From JACKJK01 sp046159835 (GTDB lineage: Bacteria > Pseudomonadota > Alphaproteobacteria > Rhizobiales > Tepidamorphaceae): DNA of 64,000 bases. The translations under genes were made by a program, and so were the position numbers. The stretch is from NCBI RefSeq assembly GCF_046159835.1, contig NZ_JBJXCY010000001.1, positions 62,001 to 126,000 of the forward strand, given 5' to 3'. The notes under the pieces were generated by a model. The model had not been told where the DNA came from and ran no database searches. It was given only the letters and a program-made list of their open reading frames with translations. Shown piece by piece: positions 45,210 through 53,759 of the stretch (within the stretch, counting starts at the first letter, position 1; each line of letters begins with the position of its first letter).

Positions 45210-47009
45210 ATGACAGACCTTTCCCTGATCCGCAACTTTGCGATCGTCGCCCATATCGACCACGGCAAATCCACGCTCGCCGACCGGCTCATCCAGATGA
45301 CCGGCGGACTGAGCGAGCGTGAGATGAAGGAGCAGGTGCTCGATTCCATGGATATCGAGCGCGAGCGCGGCATCACCATCAAGGCGCAGACCGTGCGCCT
45401 GCACTACGATGCCAAGGACGGCAAGCGCTACATCCTGAACCTGATCGACACCCCCGGCCACGTCGACTTCGCCTATGAGGTGAACCGTTCGCTGGCAGCC
45501 TGTGAAGGCTCGCTGCTGGTGGTGGACGCCAGCCAGGGCGTGGAAGCGCAGACGCTCGCCAACGTCTACCAGGCCATCGAGAACGATCACGAGATCGTCT
45601 CAGTCCTCAACAAGGTGGATCTGCCTGCTGCCGAGCCGGAGCGCATCAAGGCGCAGATTGAGGACGTGATCGGCCTCGACGCGTCCGAGGCGGTCGAAAT
45701 CTCCGCCAAGACCGGCCTCGGTGTGCCGGACGTTCTGGAAGCCATCGTCAAGCGCCTGCCGCCGCCCAAGGGCGAGCGTGACGCGCCGCTCAAGGCCATG
45801 CTAGTGGACAGCTGGTACGACGCGTATCTCGGCGTTGTCGTGCTCGTGCGAATCGTGGACGGCGTGCTCAAGAAGGGCATGAAGGTGCGCATGATGCGCA
45901 CCGGCGCGATCCACGACGTGGACAAGGTCGGCATCTTCACGCCGAAGCTGGTGGACTGGGGCGAACTCGGGCCCGGCGAGCTGGGCTTCCTCACCGGCTC
46001 GATCAAGGAAGTCGCCGATACCAATGTCGGCGACACCATCACCGAGGAAAAGCGCCGCGCCGAGACGCCGCTGCCGGGCTTCCGCCCGTCGCAGCCGGTG
46101 GTCTTCTGCGGCATCTTCCCGGTGGACGCTGCCGACTTCGAGGACCTGCGCGCCGCCATGGGCAAGCTGCGCCTCAACGACGCCAGCTTCTCCTTCGAGA
46201 TGGAAACCTCCGCCGCGCTGGGCTTCGGCTTCCGCTGCGGCTTCCTCGGGCTTCTGCACCTGGAAATCATCCAGGAGCGGCTGGAGCGCGAGTTCGATCT
46301 CGACCTGATCGCGACGGCACCCTCGGTGGTCTACCACCTCAAAATGAACAACGGCGATGTGGTCGAGCTGCACAACCCGGCCGACATGCCGGACGTGGTG
46401 AAGATCGCCGAGGTCGAGGAGCCGTGGATCCGCGCCACCATCATGACGCCGGACGACCATCTCGGCGCGATCCTGAAGCTGTGCGAGGAGCGCCGCGGCA
46501 TCCAGGTTGAACTCACCTATGCCGGCGCACGCGCCATGCTGACCTATGACCTGCCGCTCAACGAGGTCGTGTTCGACTTTTACGATCGGCTGAAGTCGGT
46601 CTCGCGCGGGTACGCCTCGTTCGACTACCAGATCACCGGCTACCGGACGGGCGACCTCGTGAAGATGCAGGTTCTCGTCAACGCCGAGCCGGTCGATGCG
46701 CTGTCGATGATGGTTCACCGCTCGCAGGCCGAGCGCCGTGGCCGCGCCATGTGCGGGAAGCTCAAGGAGCTCATCCCGCGCCACCTGTTCAAGATCCCGA
46801 TCCAGGCGGCCATCGGCGGCAAGGTCATCGCGCGCGAGACGATCGCGGCCCTGCGCAAGGACGTCACCGCCAAGTGCTACGGCGGCGATGCGACGCGTAA
46901 GCGCAAGCTTCTGGACAAGCAGAAGGAAGGCAAGAAGAAGATGCGGCAGTTCGGCAAGGTCGAAATCCCGCAGGATGCCTTCATTTCTGCGCTGAAAATG
47001 AGCGATTGA
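45210..47009 (+). CDS. lepA: Elongation factor 4 (LepA)
   Basis: A 599-aa translational GTPase associated with ribosome back-translocation or biogenesis. G1 is AHIDHGKST, followed by the switch region RERGITIKAQ, G3 DTPGHVDF, G4 NKVDLP, and the LepA-specific C-terminal domain ending RQFGKVEIPQDAFISAL. Length and motifs are fully typical. Its divergent partner is the Sel1 gene, with a promoter region of 115 bases between them. Confidence 0.97.
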   Translation: MTDLSLIRNFAIVAHIDHGKSTLADRLIQMTGGLSEREMKEQVLDSMDIERERGITIKAQTVRLHYDAKDGKRYILNLIDTPGHVDFAYEVNRSLAACEGSLLVVDASQGVEAQTLANVYQAIENDHEIVSVLNKVDLPAAEPERIKAQIEDVIGLDASEAVEISAKTGLGVPDVLEAIVKRLPPPKGERDAPLKAMLVDSWYDAYLGVVVLVRIVDGVLKKGMKVRMMRTGAIHDVDKVGIFTPKLVDWGELGPGELGFLTGSIKEVADTNVGDTITEEKRRAETPLPGFRPSQPVVFCGIFPVDAADFEDLRAAMGKLRLNDASFSFEMETSAALGFGFRCGFLGLLHLEIIQERLEREFDLDLIATAPSVVYHLKMNNGDVVELHNPADMPDVVKIAEVEEPWIRATIMTPDDHLGAILKLCEERRGIQVELTYAGARAMLTYDLPLNEVVFDFYDRLKSVSRGYASFDYQITGYRTGDLVKMQVLVNAEPVDALSMMVHRSQAERRGRAMCGKLKELIPRHLFKIPIQAAIGGKVIARETIAALRKDVTAKCYGGDATRKRKLLDKQKEGKKKMRQFGKVEIPQDAFISALKMSD

Positions 47010-47147
47010 CGCCGCTTTCCGCTACGTATTTCCAGAGTTTCAGCCGTTGGGGAAACGAATCTTAGAGATTTGACACATAGTCTTGCCGCCGAATGTCCCC
47101 AGGCAGGCAGTCTGACTTTGAGTCCCAACGAACTCCACGACGGTGAA

Positions 47148-49013
47148 ATGGAGTGGGAATGGCGCACGCTGCGCAATCCCAATCTGTTCATGAACCGTGC
47201 CGCAAGCGAGCTGCAATACGCGTTGCAGCCGATTGCCGATATCTCGACCGGCAAGACCTACGCTTACGAGGCGCTTCTGCGCAACGTGGAGGCGCTCGAC
47301 TGCGAGACGCCCCACGAGGTGTTCGACAAGGCCGACGAGATCGGCTGCCTCGCGCGGCTCGAACTCGTGCTGCGCGCCAAGGCCATCGAGAAATTCCTGG
47401 CAGTCCCCGACGCCGCCGAGCTGAAGCTGTTCTTCAACATCGACGGACGGCTCATAGAGCGCGACAATTCCCTGCTCGCTGAAACCGCCGCGCTGCTGAT
47501 GCGTCACGGGCTTGCCCCGTCGAATTTCTGCATCGAGGTGACCGAGCAGAGCAACACGGCCAGCGCCGAGGCCATCGACCATTTCATTACCAGCGCGCGC
47601 ACCCTGGGCTTCCCCTTCGCGCTGGATGATTTCGGCCAGGGCTACTCGCAGCTTCGGCTGCTCTACGAGTATTCCCCGCACATCCTCAAGATAGACCGCT
47701 TCTTCATTTCCTCCATCCAGAAGGACGCAAAGAAGCGTCTCTTCGTGGCGAGCCTCGTCGACCTTGCTCACGTCATGGGCATGCGCATCGTCGCCGAAGG
47801 CGTGGAGACGGTGGAGGAATTGCATTCGTGCCGGGAGGTCGGCTGTGACCTCGTGCAGGGCTACCTGCTCGCCAAGCCGGAACTGGACCTCGACCTGCTG
47901 CCGCGCACCTATGCCACGATCACCGGCAACGGCGAACGCCGGGCCGGGCGTACCAGCGCCGATGCCGAGCTGGTCCAGGCCAAGTTCGACAAGGTCGCGA
48001 CGCTTCAGGAAGACGCCACCATCGACGATGCGCTCGGAATCTTCGTCAATTCTGGCCAGTCGGTCATCCCGGTCCTGAACACCCGCTCCGAGCCGGTCGG
48101 CATCGTGCGCGAGCGCGACTTCAAGGCATTCCTCTACACGCCCTTCGGCCGCGATCTGCTGCGCAACCGAACCTTCGTCAATTCCATCAAGCGCTACGTG
48201 GGCTGGTGCCCGACGGCGGATGTGAACGCGCGGCTCGACCGACTGATCGACCTGACGACCGACGGCCTCGACGACGGCCTCATCATCACCTGCGGCGGGC
48301 TTTATTGCGGCTTTCTGTCGACCGCGGCCCTGCTCGACATCGCCAACGAGATGCGCGTGCGCGCCGCCGTGGACATGAACCCGCTGTCCAAGCTGCCGGG
48401 CAATGCCAGCATCAACGCCTATGCCGCGACCGCCATGCGCGACGACACGCAGGACCGGTTCTTCTGTTATGTGGACATCGACAGCTTCAAGCCGTTCAAC
48501 GACACCTATGGCTTCCGCATCGGCGACCGCGCGCTGATCCTCCTGTCGGAACTCATCAAGCGCGACATGGCGCAGCCGGGTGCGTTCCTCGGCCACGTCG
48601 GCGGCGACGACTTCTTCATCGGCGTTCGCGGTGAAGACGTGGATGCGTTGGTCATGCGGGCCGAGGAATTCCGGCGCAACTTCTCGGCTGAAGCGGAGAG
48701 CTTCTACGAGCCGCACCACCGCAGGCAGGGCTTCGTGCTGGCGCGCGACCGGGACGGGAACTCCCGCCGCTTTCGCCTGCTGACATGTTCCGTCTCCCTC
48801 CTGCACATGCCCCAGGGCGTGACGGTGGACGACACCGATGCCCTCAGCCGCCAGATCGCCATGGTCAAGCAAAAGGCGAAGCAGGACCCCGGCGGCGTCG
48901 TTGTGCGCAAGTACCGGCCCGGCGAGACAACCGCCGGAACCGGCATTTCCGGACGGGTTGACTACTCGGCGGCGGCGCGCGTTGCCGTCGGCAACTGGCC
49001 CTCGATCACGTAA
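47148..49013 (+). CDS. EAL-CBS-GGDEF cyclic-di-GMP enzyme
   Basis: About 621 aa without membrane helices. The EAL domain is first (YEALLR, EVTEQ, LDDFGQGYSQLRLL, KIDRFFI, AEGVETVEEL, VQGYLLAKP), keeping the metal and catalytic residues of an active phosphodiesterase. A paired CBS-type sensor follows (about 275-400). A C-terminal diguanylate cyclase domain has DIDSFKPFNDTYGF and the active-site motif GGDDF. Both activities look intact. I chose ATG 47148 since the codons between TTG 47070 and there have a low GC third position, unlike the gene body. Its end overlaps ytoQ antisense by 52 bases. Confidence 0.88.
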   Translation: MEWEWRTLRNPNLFMNRAASELQYALQPIADISTGKTYAYEALLRNVEALDCETPHEVFDKADEIGCLARLELVLRAKAIEKFLAVPDAAELKLFFNIDGRLIERDNSLLAETAALLMRHGLAPSNFCIEVTEQSNTASAEAIDHFITSARTLGFPFALDDFGQGYSQLRLLYEYSPHILKIDRFFISSIQKDAKKRLFVASLVDLAHVMGMRIVAEGVETVEELHSCREVGCDLVQGYLLAKPELDLDLLPRTYATITGNGERRAGRTSADAELVQAKFDKVATLQEDATIDDALGIFVNSGQSVIPVLNTRSEPVGIVRERDFKAFLYTPFGRDLLRNRTFVNSIKRYVGWCPTADVNARLDRLIDLTTDGLDDGLIITCGGLYCGFLSTAALLDIANEMRVRAAVDMNPLSKLPGNASINAYAATAMRDDTQDRFFCYVDIDSFKPFNDTYGFRIGDRALILLSELIKRDMAQPGAFLGHVGGDDFFIGVRGEDVDALVMRAEEFRRNFSAEAESFYEPHHRRQGFVLARDRDGNSRRFRLLTCSVSLLHMPQGVTVDDTDALSRQIAMVKQKAKQDPGGVVVRKYRPGETTAGTGISGRVDYSAAARVAVGNWPSIT

Positions 49014-49435
49014 GTCAGGATCTGGGCCACCTGCGAAGGCTCGCTGCAGACAGCCAGCGCGGCCGCGTCGACTTCCTTCAGCGCGTGCTGGTGGTCGGCG
49101 CCGTGCACGATGATCAGCGCCTTGCCGAGCGCCGCTGCCATGCCGGCATCGAAGGCGGCATTCCACTGCTTGTACTTCTCGCCGAAGCGCACGACGACGA
49201 TGTCGGCTTCCTCGATCAGCGTGCGCGTGCGGATGGCGTTCAGCTTGGCACCCTTGTGGTCATGCCAGAACTTGTCGCTCTCAGCACCCATGATGACGAC
49301 GCCGCAATCGTCGCTGGCATCGTGGTCGGTTACGGGTGCGGAAAACGCAACCGGCAGCCCGGACGCACCGGCCTTGATCTCGTCGCGCCAGTCGGTGTGG
49401 ATTTCCCCTGACAGGTAGATGTTCCAGGTCTTCAT
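48962..49435 (-). CDS. ytoQ: YtoQ-family protein (nucleoside 2-deoxyribosyltransferase-like fold)
   Basis: A 157-aa protein matching the YtoQ family (starting KTWNIYLSGEIHTDW, with MGAESDKFWHDHKGAKLNAIRT). The fold is related to nucleoside 2-deoxyribosyltransferases; the biochemical function is not known. Start ATG 49435. Its C-terminal 52 bases overlap the c-di-GMP gene on the opposite strand, so the two 3' ends are antisense to each other; its final residues (QLPTATRAAAE) are likely dispensable. Confidence 0.88.
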   Translation of the reverse strand: MKTWNIYLSGEIHTDWRDEIKAGASGLPVAFSAPVTDHDASDDCGVVIMGAESDKFWHDHKGAKLNAIRTRTLIEEADIVVVRFGEKYKQWNAAFDAGMAAALGKALIIVHGADHQHALKEVDAAALAVCSEPSQVAQILTYVIEGQLPTATRAAAE

Positions 49436-49636
49436 GGTGTGATCCTTTCGTGCCGCATGGCTGTTACGGACGATCTGGTCCGCAAGCCGCGATCAATCCA
49501 GCCTGTACAGGGAATAGGTCCCGCAACGCGCAAGAGCAACCGCTTGGGCGCGATGGGACGCGGCAAGGGCGCGGCCGGGAAAGGGCTGCCCGGGCGGCGT
49601 CCGCCGGGGCAGGTCGTATGTCGGGAGCGTCCCGGT

Positions 49637-50068
49637 TCAGCGCTTCAGCACGACCCGCGAGGAGCCGGCACCATGCGCGCGCACCAGGTTGAACAGCGTG
49701 CGTGCGTTGGAGGGGTGCAGGCGAACGCAACCATGGCTGGCCGGACGGCCAAGCTGGCGCACGTAGCTGGTGCCGTGGACCGCATAGCCGCCCCGGAAGA
49801 ACAGCGAATGCGGCATGGCCGCGCCGTGATACTTCTTGGAGTAGTAGGTGCGGTGCATCCGCTTGATGGAATACGAACCCGTGGGCGTGCCGTAGCCGCG
49901 CCGCCCGGTGGAAACCTTCCACGTGTACTTGTGGCGTCCGTTCACATAGACGCGCATGTTCTGCTGGGAGATGTCGATCTGAGCCACGACACCGGCTTCC
50001 GCCGGGGCGCTTTGCAGTGTCAGGAATCCGGCCACAAGACCGGCAATCAGGAGAGCCATGATACGCAT
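49637..50068 (-). CDS. L,D-transpeptidase (YkuD domain)
   Basis: A 143-aa periplasmic enzyme. A signal peptide (ALLIAGLVAGFLTLQSAPAEA) is followed by a YkuD domain with DISQQNMRVYVNG, YAVHGTSY and the catalytic SHGCVR (Cys114, His112). It is a small LDT that could form 3-3 cross-links or attach outer-membrane proteins or lipoproteins to peptidoglycan. ATG 50068 is chosen since the signal sequence starts there and GAGG precedes it; the longer frame lacks one. It is divergent from the murein endopeptidase gene. Confidence 0.92.
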   Translation of the reverse strand: MRIMALLIAGLVAGFLTLQSAPAEAGVVAQIDISQQNMRVYVNGRHKYTWKVSTGRRGYGTPTGSYSIKRMHRTYYSKKYHGAAMPHSLFFRGGYAVHGTSYVRQLGRPASHGCVRLHPSNARTLFNLVRAHGAGSSRVVLKR

Positions 50069-50303
50069 GGTATTGCCTCGTAGGTCAAAGCGGGCCGGCA
50101 CGATGCCGCCCCTCCCTTTTTGGGCTTTTGCCCTAGAATACACCGGCCTCAGCCGCCACGAAAAACATCATCCGTCGCACTTGCCGTTGTGTAAAGCCCG
50201 AGATGGTGGCGCCAACACCCGGATTCACGCCGCAATCCGCGCCATGGTAAAGATTGAATGGCGATTCGACGGATGCGCCGGTGCGAGGGGAGGTAACGAC
50301 CCG

Positions 50304-51281
50304 ATGTGGAATTCTTCGCGTTTTACGGCCCTGCGGCGGCTTTTGGTGGCGGCGCTGGCCTGTCTCGCGCTGGGCCTTGCCGCCGGCGAGGCGCAAGCCG
50401 AGCGGCCGGCCAAGCAGCTGTTCGGCAAGGTCTCCCAGCCGGCCAATCTCGCGGCGCGGTCCATCGGGTCCTATGCGCGCGGGTGCCTCGCCGGCGCGCA
50501 GCCGCTTCCGGTCACCGGCCAGTACTGGCAGGCCATGCGCTTGTCGCGCAACCGCAATTGGGGCCACCCCGCGCTGATCGACTACCTCGAGCGCTTCGCG
50601 CGCGACGCGGTCAGCAGCGGCGACTGGTCCGGGCTTCTGGTGGGCGATCTCGCCCAGCCGCGCGGCGGGCCGATGCTGTCGGGCCACAACTCCCACCAGA
50701 TCGGTCTTGATGCCGATATCTGGCTGACGCCCATGCCCGACCGCGAACTCACGCGGCAGGAGCGCGAGGACATCAGCGCGGTATCCATGCTCAAGAACGG
50801 CAAGATGGAGGTCGATCCGTCCATCTTCACCATGCAGCACGCAAAGCTGCTGGCGCGGGCAGCGAGCTACCCGGAAGTCGCGCGGATCTTCATCAATCCC
50901 GGCATCAAGCGCGCGCTCTGCGATATCCAGTGGTCGGACCGCAGCTTCCTGCGCAAGATCCGCCCCTGGGGCGGCCACCACTACCACTTCCACGTCCGGC
51001 TGAATTGCCCGCCCAATTCCGAAGGTTGCCAGGACCAGAGCCCGCCGCCCCCCGGCGATGGGTGCGGACGCGAACTCGACCTGTGGTTCCAGCCACCGCC
51101 CGCCGACGCGCCCAAGCGCAAGCCCAAGCCCCCGATAACCATGTCGTCGCTGCCGCGCGATTGCGGCACGGTCCTGCAGGTCGGCGGCGGCGGCGTCAGC
51201 GCCGCGACGATCACCGGCGGAAGCGGTGATCCCTCGTCGATCGGCAACGTTCCCTCGCCGCGACGGCGCCCGGTTCGCTAA
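50304..51281 (+). CDS. mepA: Penicillin-insensitive murein endopeptidase
   Basis: Cleaves D-Ala-meso-DAP (and L,D) cross-links in peptidoglycan; LAS-family metallopeptidase, periplasmic. The 325-aa protein has a signal peptide (LLVAALACLALGLAAGEAQA), the zinc motif SHQIGLDADIWL and PWGGHHYHFHVRL (His residues), and a Pro/Arg-rich C-terminal tail. ATG 50304 is supported by GGGGAGGT about 9 bases upstream, which rules out the earlier in-frame ATG. The opposed neighbour is an L,D-transpeptidase, so cross-link making and breaking genes share a 235-base promoter region. Confidence 0.94.
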   Translation: MWNSSRFTALRRLLVAALACLALGLAAGEAQAERPAKQLFGKVSQPANLAARSIGSYARGCLAGAQPLPVTGQYWQAMRLSRNRNWGHPALIDYLERFARDAVSSGDWSGLLVGDLAQPRGGPMLSGHNSHQIGLDADIWLTPMPDRELTRQEREDISAVSMLKNGKMEVDPSIFTMQHAKLLARAASYPEVARIFINPGIKRALCDIQWSDRSFLRKIRPWGGHHYHFHVRLNCPPNSEGCQDQSPPPPGDGCGRELDLWFQPPPADAPKRKPKPPITMSSLPRDCGTVLQVGGGGVSAATITGGSGDPSSIGNVPSPRRRPVR

Positions 51282-51411
51282 AGGTCAGGAACCTGCGCGA
51301 TCAGCGTTAATCCGCCATTAGCGCGCGTGGTGGATACTTCCCTAACGCGGCCATGCGGATGGGTTTTCGCATGCGGGTGTATCGCCGCGAAGTATCGAGT
51401 TGGAGTTGAGT

Positions 51412-51885
51412 ATGTCGCGTATCGAAGCGGAGGCCGCTGACGGCCTCGATCGCGCGCGCGCCGAGTTCTACGAACAGCGCGCCATTTCCGGACAGTCGGA
51501 CCTGACGTCCTCCCTCACCACCACGGCGGCCATGGCCGTGTTTGCGGCCATCATGGTCGTCACCGCGCCCAGCCTTGGACCCGTGGTCGAGAAGCACGTC
51601 TTCGCGGGGCTCGCCGACATTGAAGGCGAAGACGAGGGCGAGAACGCGTTGGAAACCGAGCGCCGCGTCGCGCTCATCGAGCTGGCGCTGGCCAACCCGC
51701 CGGTGAAGTTCGACACAGTGGTCGCCTACGGCGCCGACGGCAGCCCGGTTGCGACCGGCAGCATCAGCCGGCCAACGCCTGCCGCGCACGCCGCACGCAA
51801 GGTCATTGCCGACATGACGGAGACGCCGTCACCATCAACCGTGCAGGGTCTGCGCGGCACGATCGAGCCGGCCGTCACCGAGTAG
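51412..51885 (+). CDS. Hypothetical protein with one transmembrane segment
   Basis: A 157-aa protein of unknown function. It has a charged N-terminus (SRIEAEAADGLDRARAEFYEQ), a Thr/Ala-rich hydrophobic segment (TTTAAMAVFAAIMVVTAPSL, near residues 35-54) and an acidic stretch (EGEDEGEN), then a Pro/Ser/Thr-rich tail. ATG 51412 has GGAG about 8 bases upstream. Third-position GC resembles neighbouring genes, supporting coding. It stops 5 bases before the opposed msrA end. The domain is not recognised. Confidence 0.7.
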   Translation: MSRIEAEAADGLDRARAEFYEQRAISGQSDLTSSLTTTAAMAVFAAIMVVTAPSLGPVVEKHVFAGLADIEGEDEGENALETERRVALIELALANPPVKFDTVVAYGADGSPVATGSISRPTPAAHAARKVIADMTETPSPSTVQGLRGTIEPAVTE

Positions 51886-51890
51886 AAGCC

Positions 51891-52547
51891 TCAGGAGGCT
51901 GCGTCGAGAACGCCGGTGGGGCAGGTGACGCCCGTTCCGCCGAGCCCGCAATAGCCGCCCGGATTCTTGGCGAGATACTGCTGGTGATAGGCCTCCGCGA
52001 AATAGACCGTCGGCGCCGGTTGGATTTCGGTGGTGATGGTGCCGTAGCCCGCATCGTTCAGGCGCGACTGGTAGGCCTTGCGCGAGGCTTCCGCCTGCGC
52101 GATGTCCGCCCGGTCGTCCAGATAGATGCCGGAGCGGTACTGCGTGCCCACGTCGTTGCCTTGGCGCATGCCCTGCGTGGGGTCATGGCTTTCCCAGAAC
52201 GTGGAAAGAAGCGCCTCCAGCGACACTTTCTCAGGCTCGTAGACGACGAGCACGACCTCGTTGTGCCCGGTCTGGCCGCTGCAGACTTCTTCATAGGAGG
52301 GGTTCGGTGTGTGGCCTGCGGCGTAACCAACCGCGGTGGTGAAGACGCCGTCCATCTTCCAGAAGACGCGCTCGGCCCCCCAGAAGCAGCCGAGGCCGAA
52401 GATCACCTGCTTGGCGCCTTCGGGGTACGGACCCTTTATCGGGGTCCCCAGAACGAAATGGTCGATTGCCGTCTGGATCGGCGTGTCGCGTCCCGGCAGC
52501 GCATCGGCTGCGGACGGCATGGTCACGGATTTGCGTAGAAAGAACAT
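51891..52547 (-). CDS. msrA: Peptide-methionine (S)-S-oxide reductase
   Basis: Repairs methionine-S-sulfoxide in proteins, using thioredoxin for regeneration. The 218-aa protein has the catalytic Cys54 in GLGCFWGAERVF, the family segment TAVGYAAGHTPNPSYEEVCSGQTGHNE, and C-terminal recycling cysteines (YCGLGGTGVTCPTG). It has the extended N-terminus (FFLRKSV...) common in alphaproteobacterial MsrA. ATG 52547 is preceded by GGTGCCGAGAG. No secretion signal, so cytosolic. Confidence 0.95.
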   Translation of the reverse strand: MFFLRKSVTMPSAADALPGRDTPIQTAIDHFVLGTPIKGPYPEGAKQVIFGLGCFWGAERVFWKMDGVFTTAVGYAAGHTPNPSYEEVCSGQTGHNEVVLVVYEPEKVSLEALLSTFWESHDPTQGMRQGNDVGTQYRSGIYLDDRADIAQAEASRKAYQSRLNDAGYGTITTEIQPAPTVYFAEAYHQQYLAKNPGGYCGLGGTGVTCPTGVLDAAS

Positions 52548-52587
52548 CTCTCGGCACCTTTCGTTAGATGCCGATATGGGGTGGTGC

Positions 52588-52911
52588 TCAGCGCAGGTCT
52601 AGCCCGGCGCGCACCTTCGTGCGCCGGCGGCCAAGGAAGGCAAAGATCAGCGCGATCACCATGAAGACCAGCGCTGCCGGCGATTTCAGGATCGACAGCA
52701 TGATCGGGTCCCACAGGTAGGGATGGATGTTCCGCTCGATGATCGCCTGCGTCAGGTTCAGACCCGGCGGGGAATAGGCAAACCACATTTCGCCCAGCGA
52801 CGTGATGACGAGTTCGGACGCCGCGATCGACAGCGCGCCGTCATGCACCATGGTGATGAGTGCGGCCGCGAAAATGATGAAGCCCAGGAGGCGGGCGAGA
52901 AGCCGGAACAT
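52588..52911 (-). CDS. Small membrane protein of unknown function
   Basis: A 107-aa protein with two hydrophobic segments: residues about 5-22 (LLARLLGFIIFAAALITM) and about 76-95 (LKSPAALVFMVIALIFAFLG), the latter followed by RRRTK, suggesting a cytoplasmic C-terminus. A conserved-looking central stretch is AYSPPGLNLTQAIIERNIHPYLWDP. It resembles hypothetical proteins in Hyphomicrobiales that I recall as PetM-like, without known role. ATG 52911 is likely; the longer frame is Arg-rich and unconserved. Confidence 0.7.
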   Translation of the reverse strand: MFRLLARLLGFIIFAAALITMVHDGALSIAASELVITSLGEMWFAYSPPGLNLTQAIIERNIHPYLWDPIMLSILKSPAALVFMVIALIFAFLGRRRTKVRAGLDLR

Positions 52912-53262
52912 GTTTGCCGTTGAAACCTTGCGCGCCCGCCGCCGACGGGCCGTTGAATTGCCTCGTCTCAAGTTAGTCAGCGGAAGGGGTATCAGCAAGT
53001 GCGGATCACGGAAACTTTGTCGTGTTCATGCAGTTGCAACACTTCGCGCACTCGCTTAAACACGGCCCCTGACTCTGGAAACGGGCTGCCCCGTCGCACC
53101 TGTTTGCCGCCAATGCCGGACCCTGTCCGCATCAGTGGCATGGAGCTTGACCCGGTTGGTCGAAGGCGCACGGCTTATCCCCTTGAGGATATGCATCACT
53201 TGAGATGGTGACGTACGCTTGAATACGACGACCAGGGACCTGCGCTTCGTGTGAGTTGGTAT
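52912..53262. other. 351-base region upstream of tRNA-Ser
   Basis: No coding sequence is supported. Its right part should contain the tRNA promoter: a ttgaga at 53200-53205 and atacga at 53223-53228, spaced 17 bases, about 35 bases before the tRNA, are weak candidates for -35 and -10. The left part carries the leftward promoter of the small membrane-protein gene. A tatcc/ggata inverted repeat near 53175-53190 is minor. I see nothing else. Confidence 0.4.
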
Positions 53263-53352
<90 letters not shown>

Positions 53353-53507
53353 TCCCGTCCTGGCAGGCATTTCCGACTTCCGAGTAGAATCGAATGCCAA
53401 TCCGGGACGACCGGGCTGCGAATTGTTCTCGCGGTGAGGCGGATTGCGTTACGATGGCCGCTCGGCAATCGGTCGACGACCGTGATTCAGCAAGCGGCAG
53501 CCATTCC

Positions 53508-53723
53508 ATGAGCGACGAGAAGATCAAGGGCCCGGCGTCCTACTTTCCCTCCATCGAGACGAAATACGGCCAGCCCATTTCCCATTGGAAGGATATGGTC
53601 CGCGCAGGGCTTCCCGCGAAGCACATGGAACTGGTCGCCATGCTGAAAGAGCAGCACGGGCTGGGGCATGGCCATGCCAATGCCATCGTGGCTCATACCC
53701 TTGCCGAGACGAACCCGGACTGA
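53508..53723 (+). CDS. DUF4287 small protein
   Basis: A 71-aa protein of the DUF4287 family, recognised by KIKGPASYFPSIETKYG and the C-terminal signature EQHGLGHGHANAIVAHTL. The function of the family is unknown. ATG 53508 matches the family start; an earlier ATG (53394) in frame adds unrelated residues. Its stop is 36 bases from the converging end of the HxlR regulator gene. Confidence 0.85.
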   Translation: MSDEKIKGPASYFPSIETKYGQPISHWKDMVRAGLPAKHMELVAMLKEQHGLGHGHANAIVAHTLAETNPD

Positions 53724-53759
53724 CTTCCCGCGAAGTGGGGCCGGATTACGCCGCGCCGT

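Noticed and set aside
47070..47147. TTG 47070 as start of the EAL-CBS-GGDEF gene
   Set aside because: Codons in 47070-47147 have low third-position GC and no ribosome site, unlike the gene from 47148.
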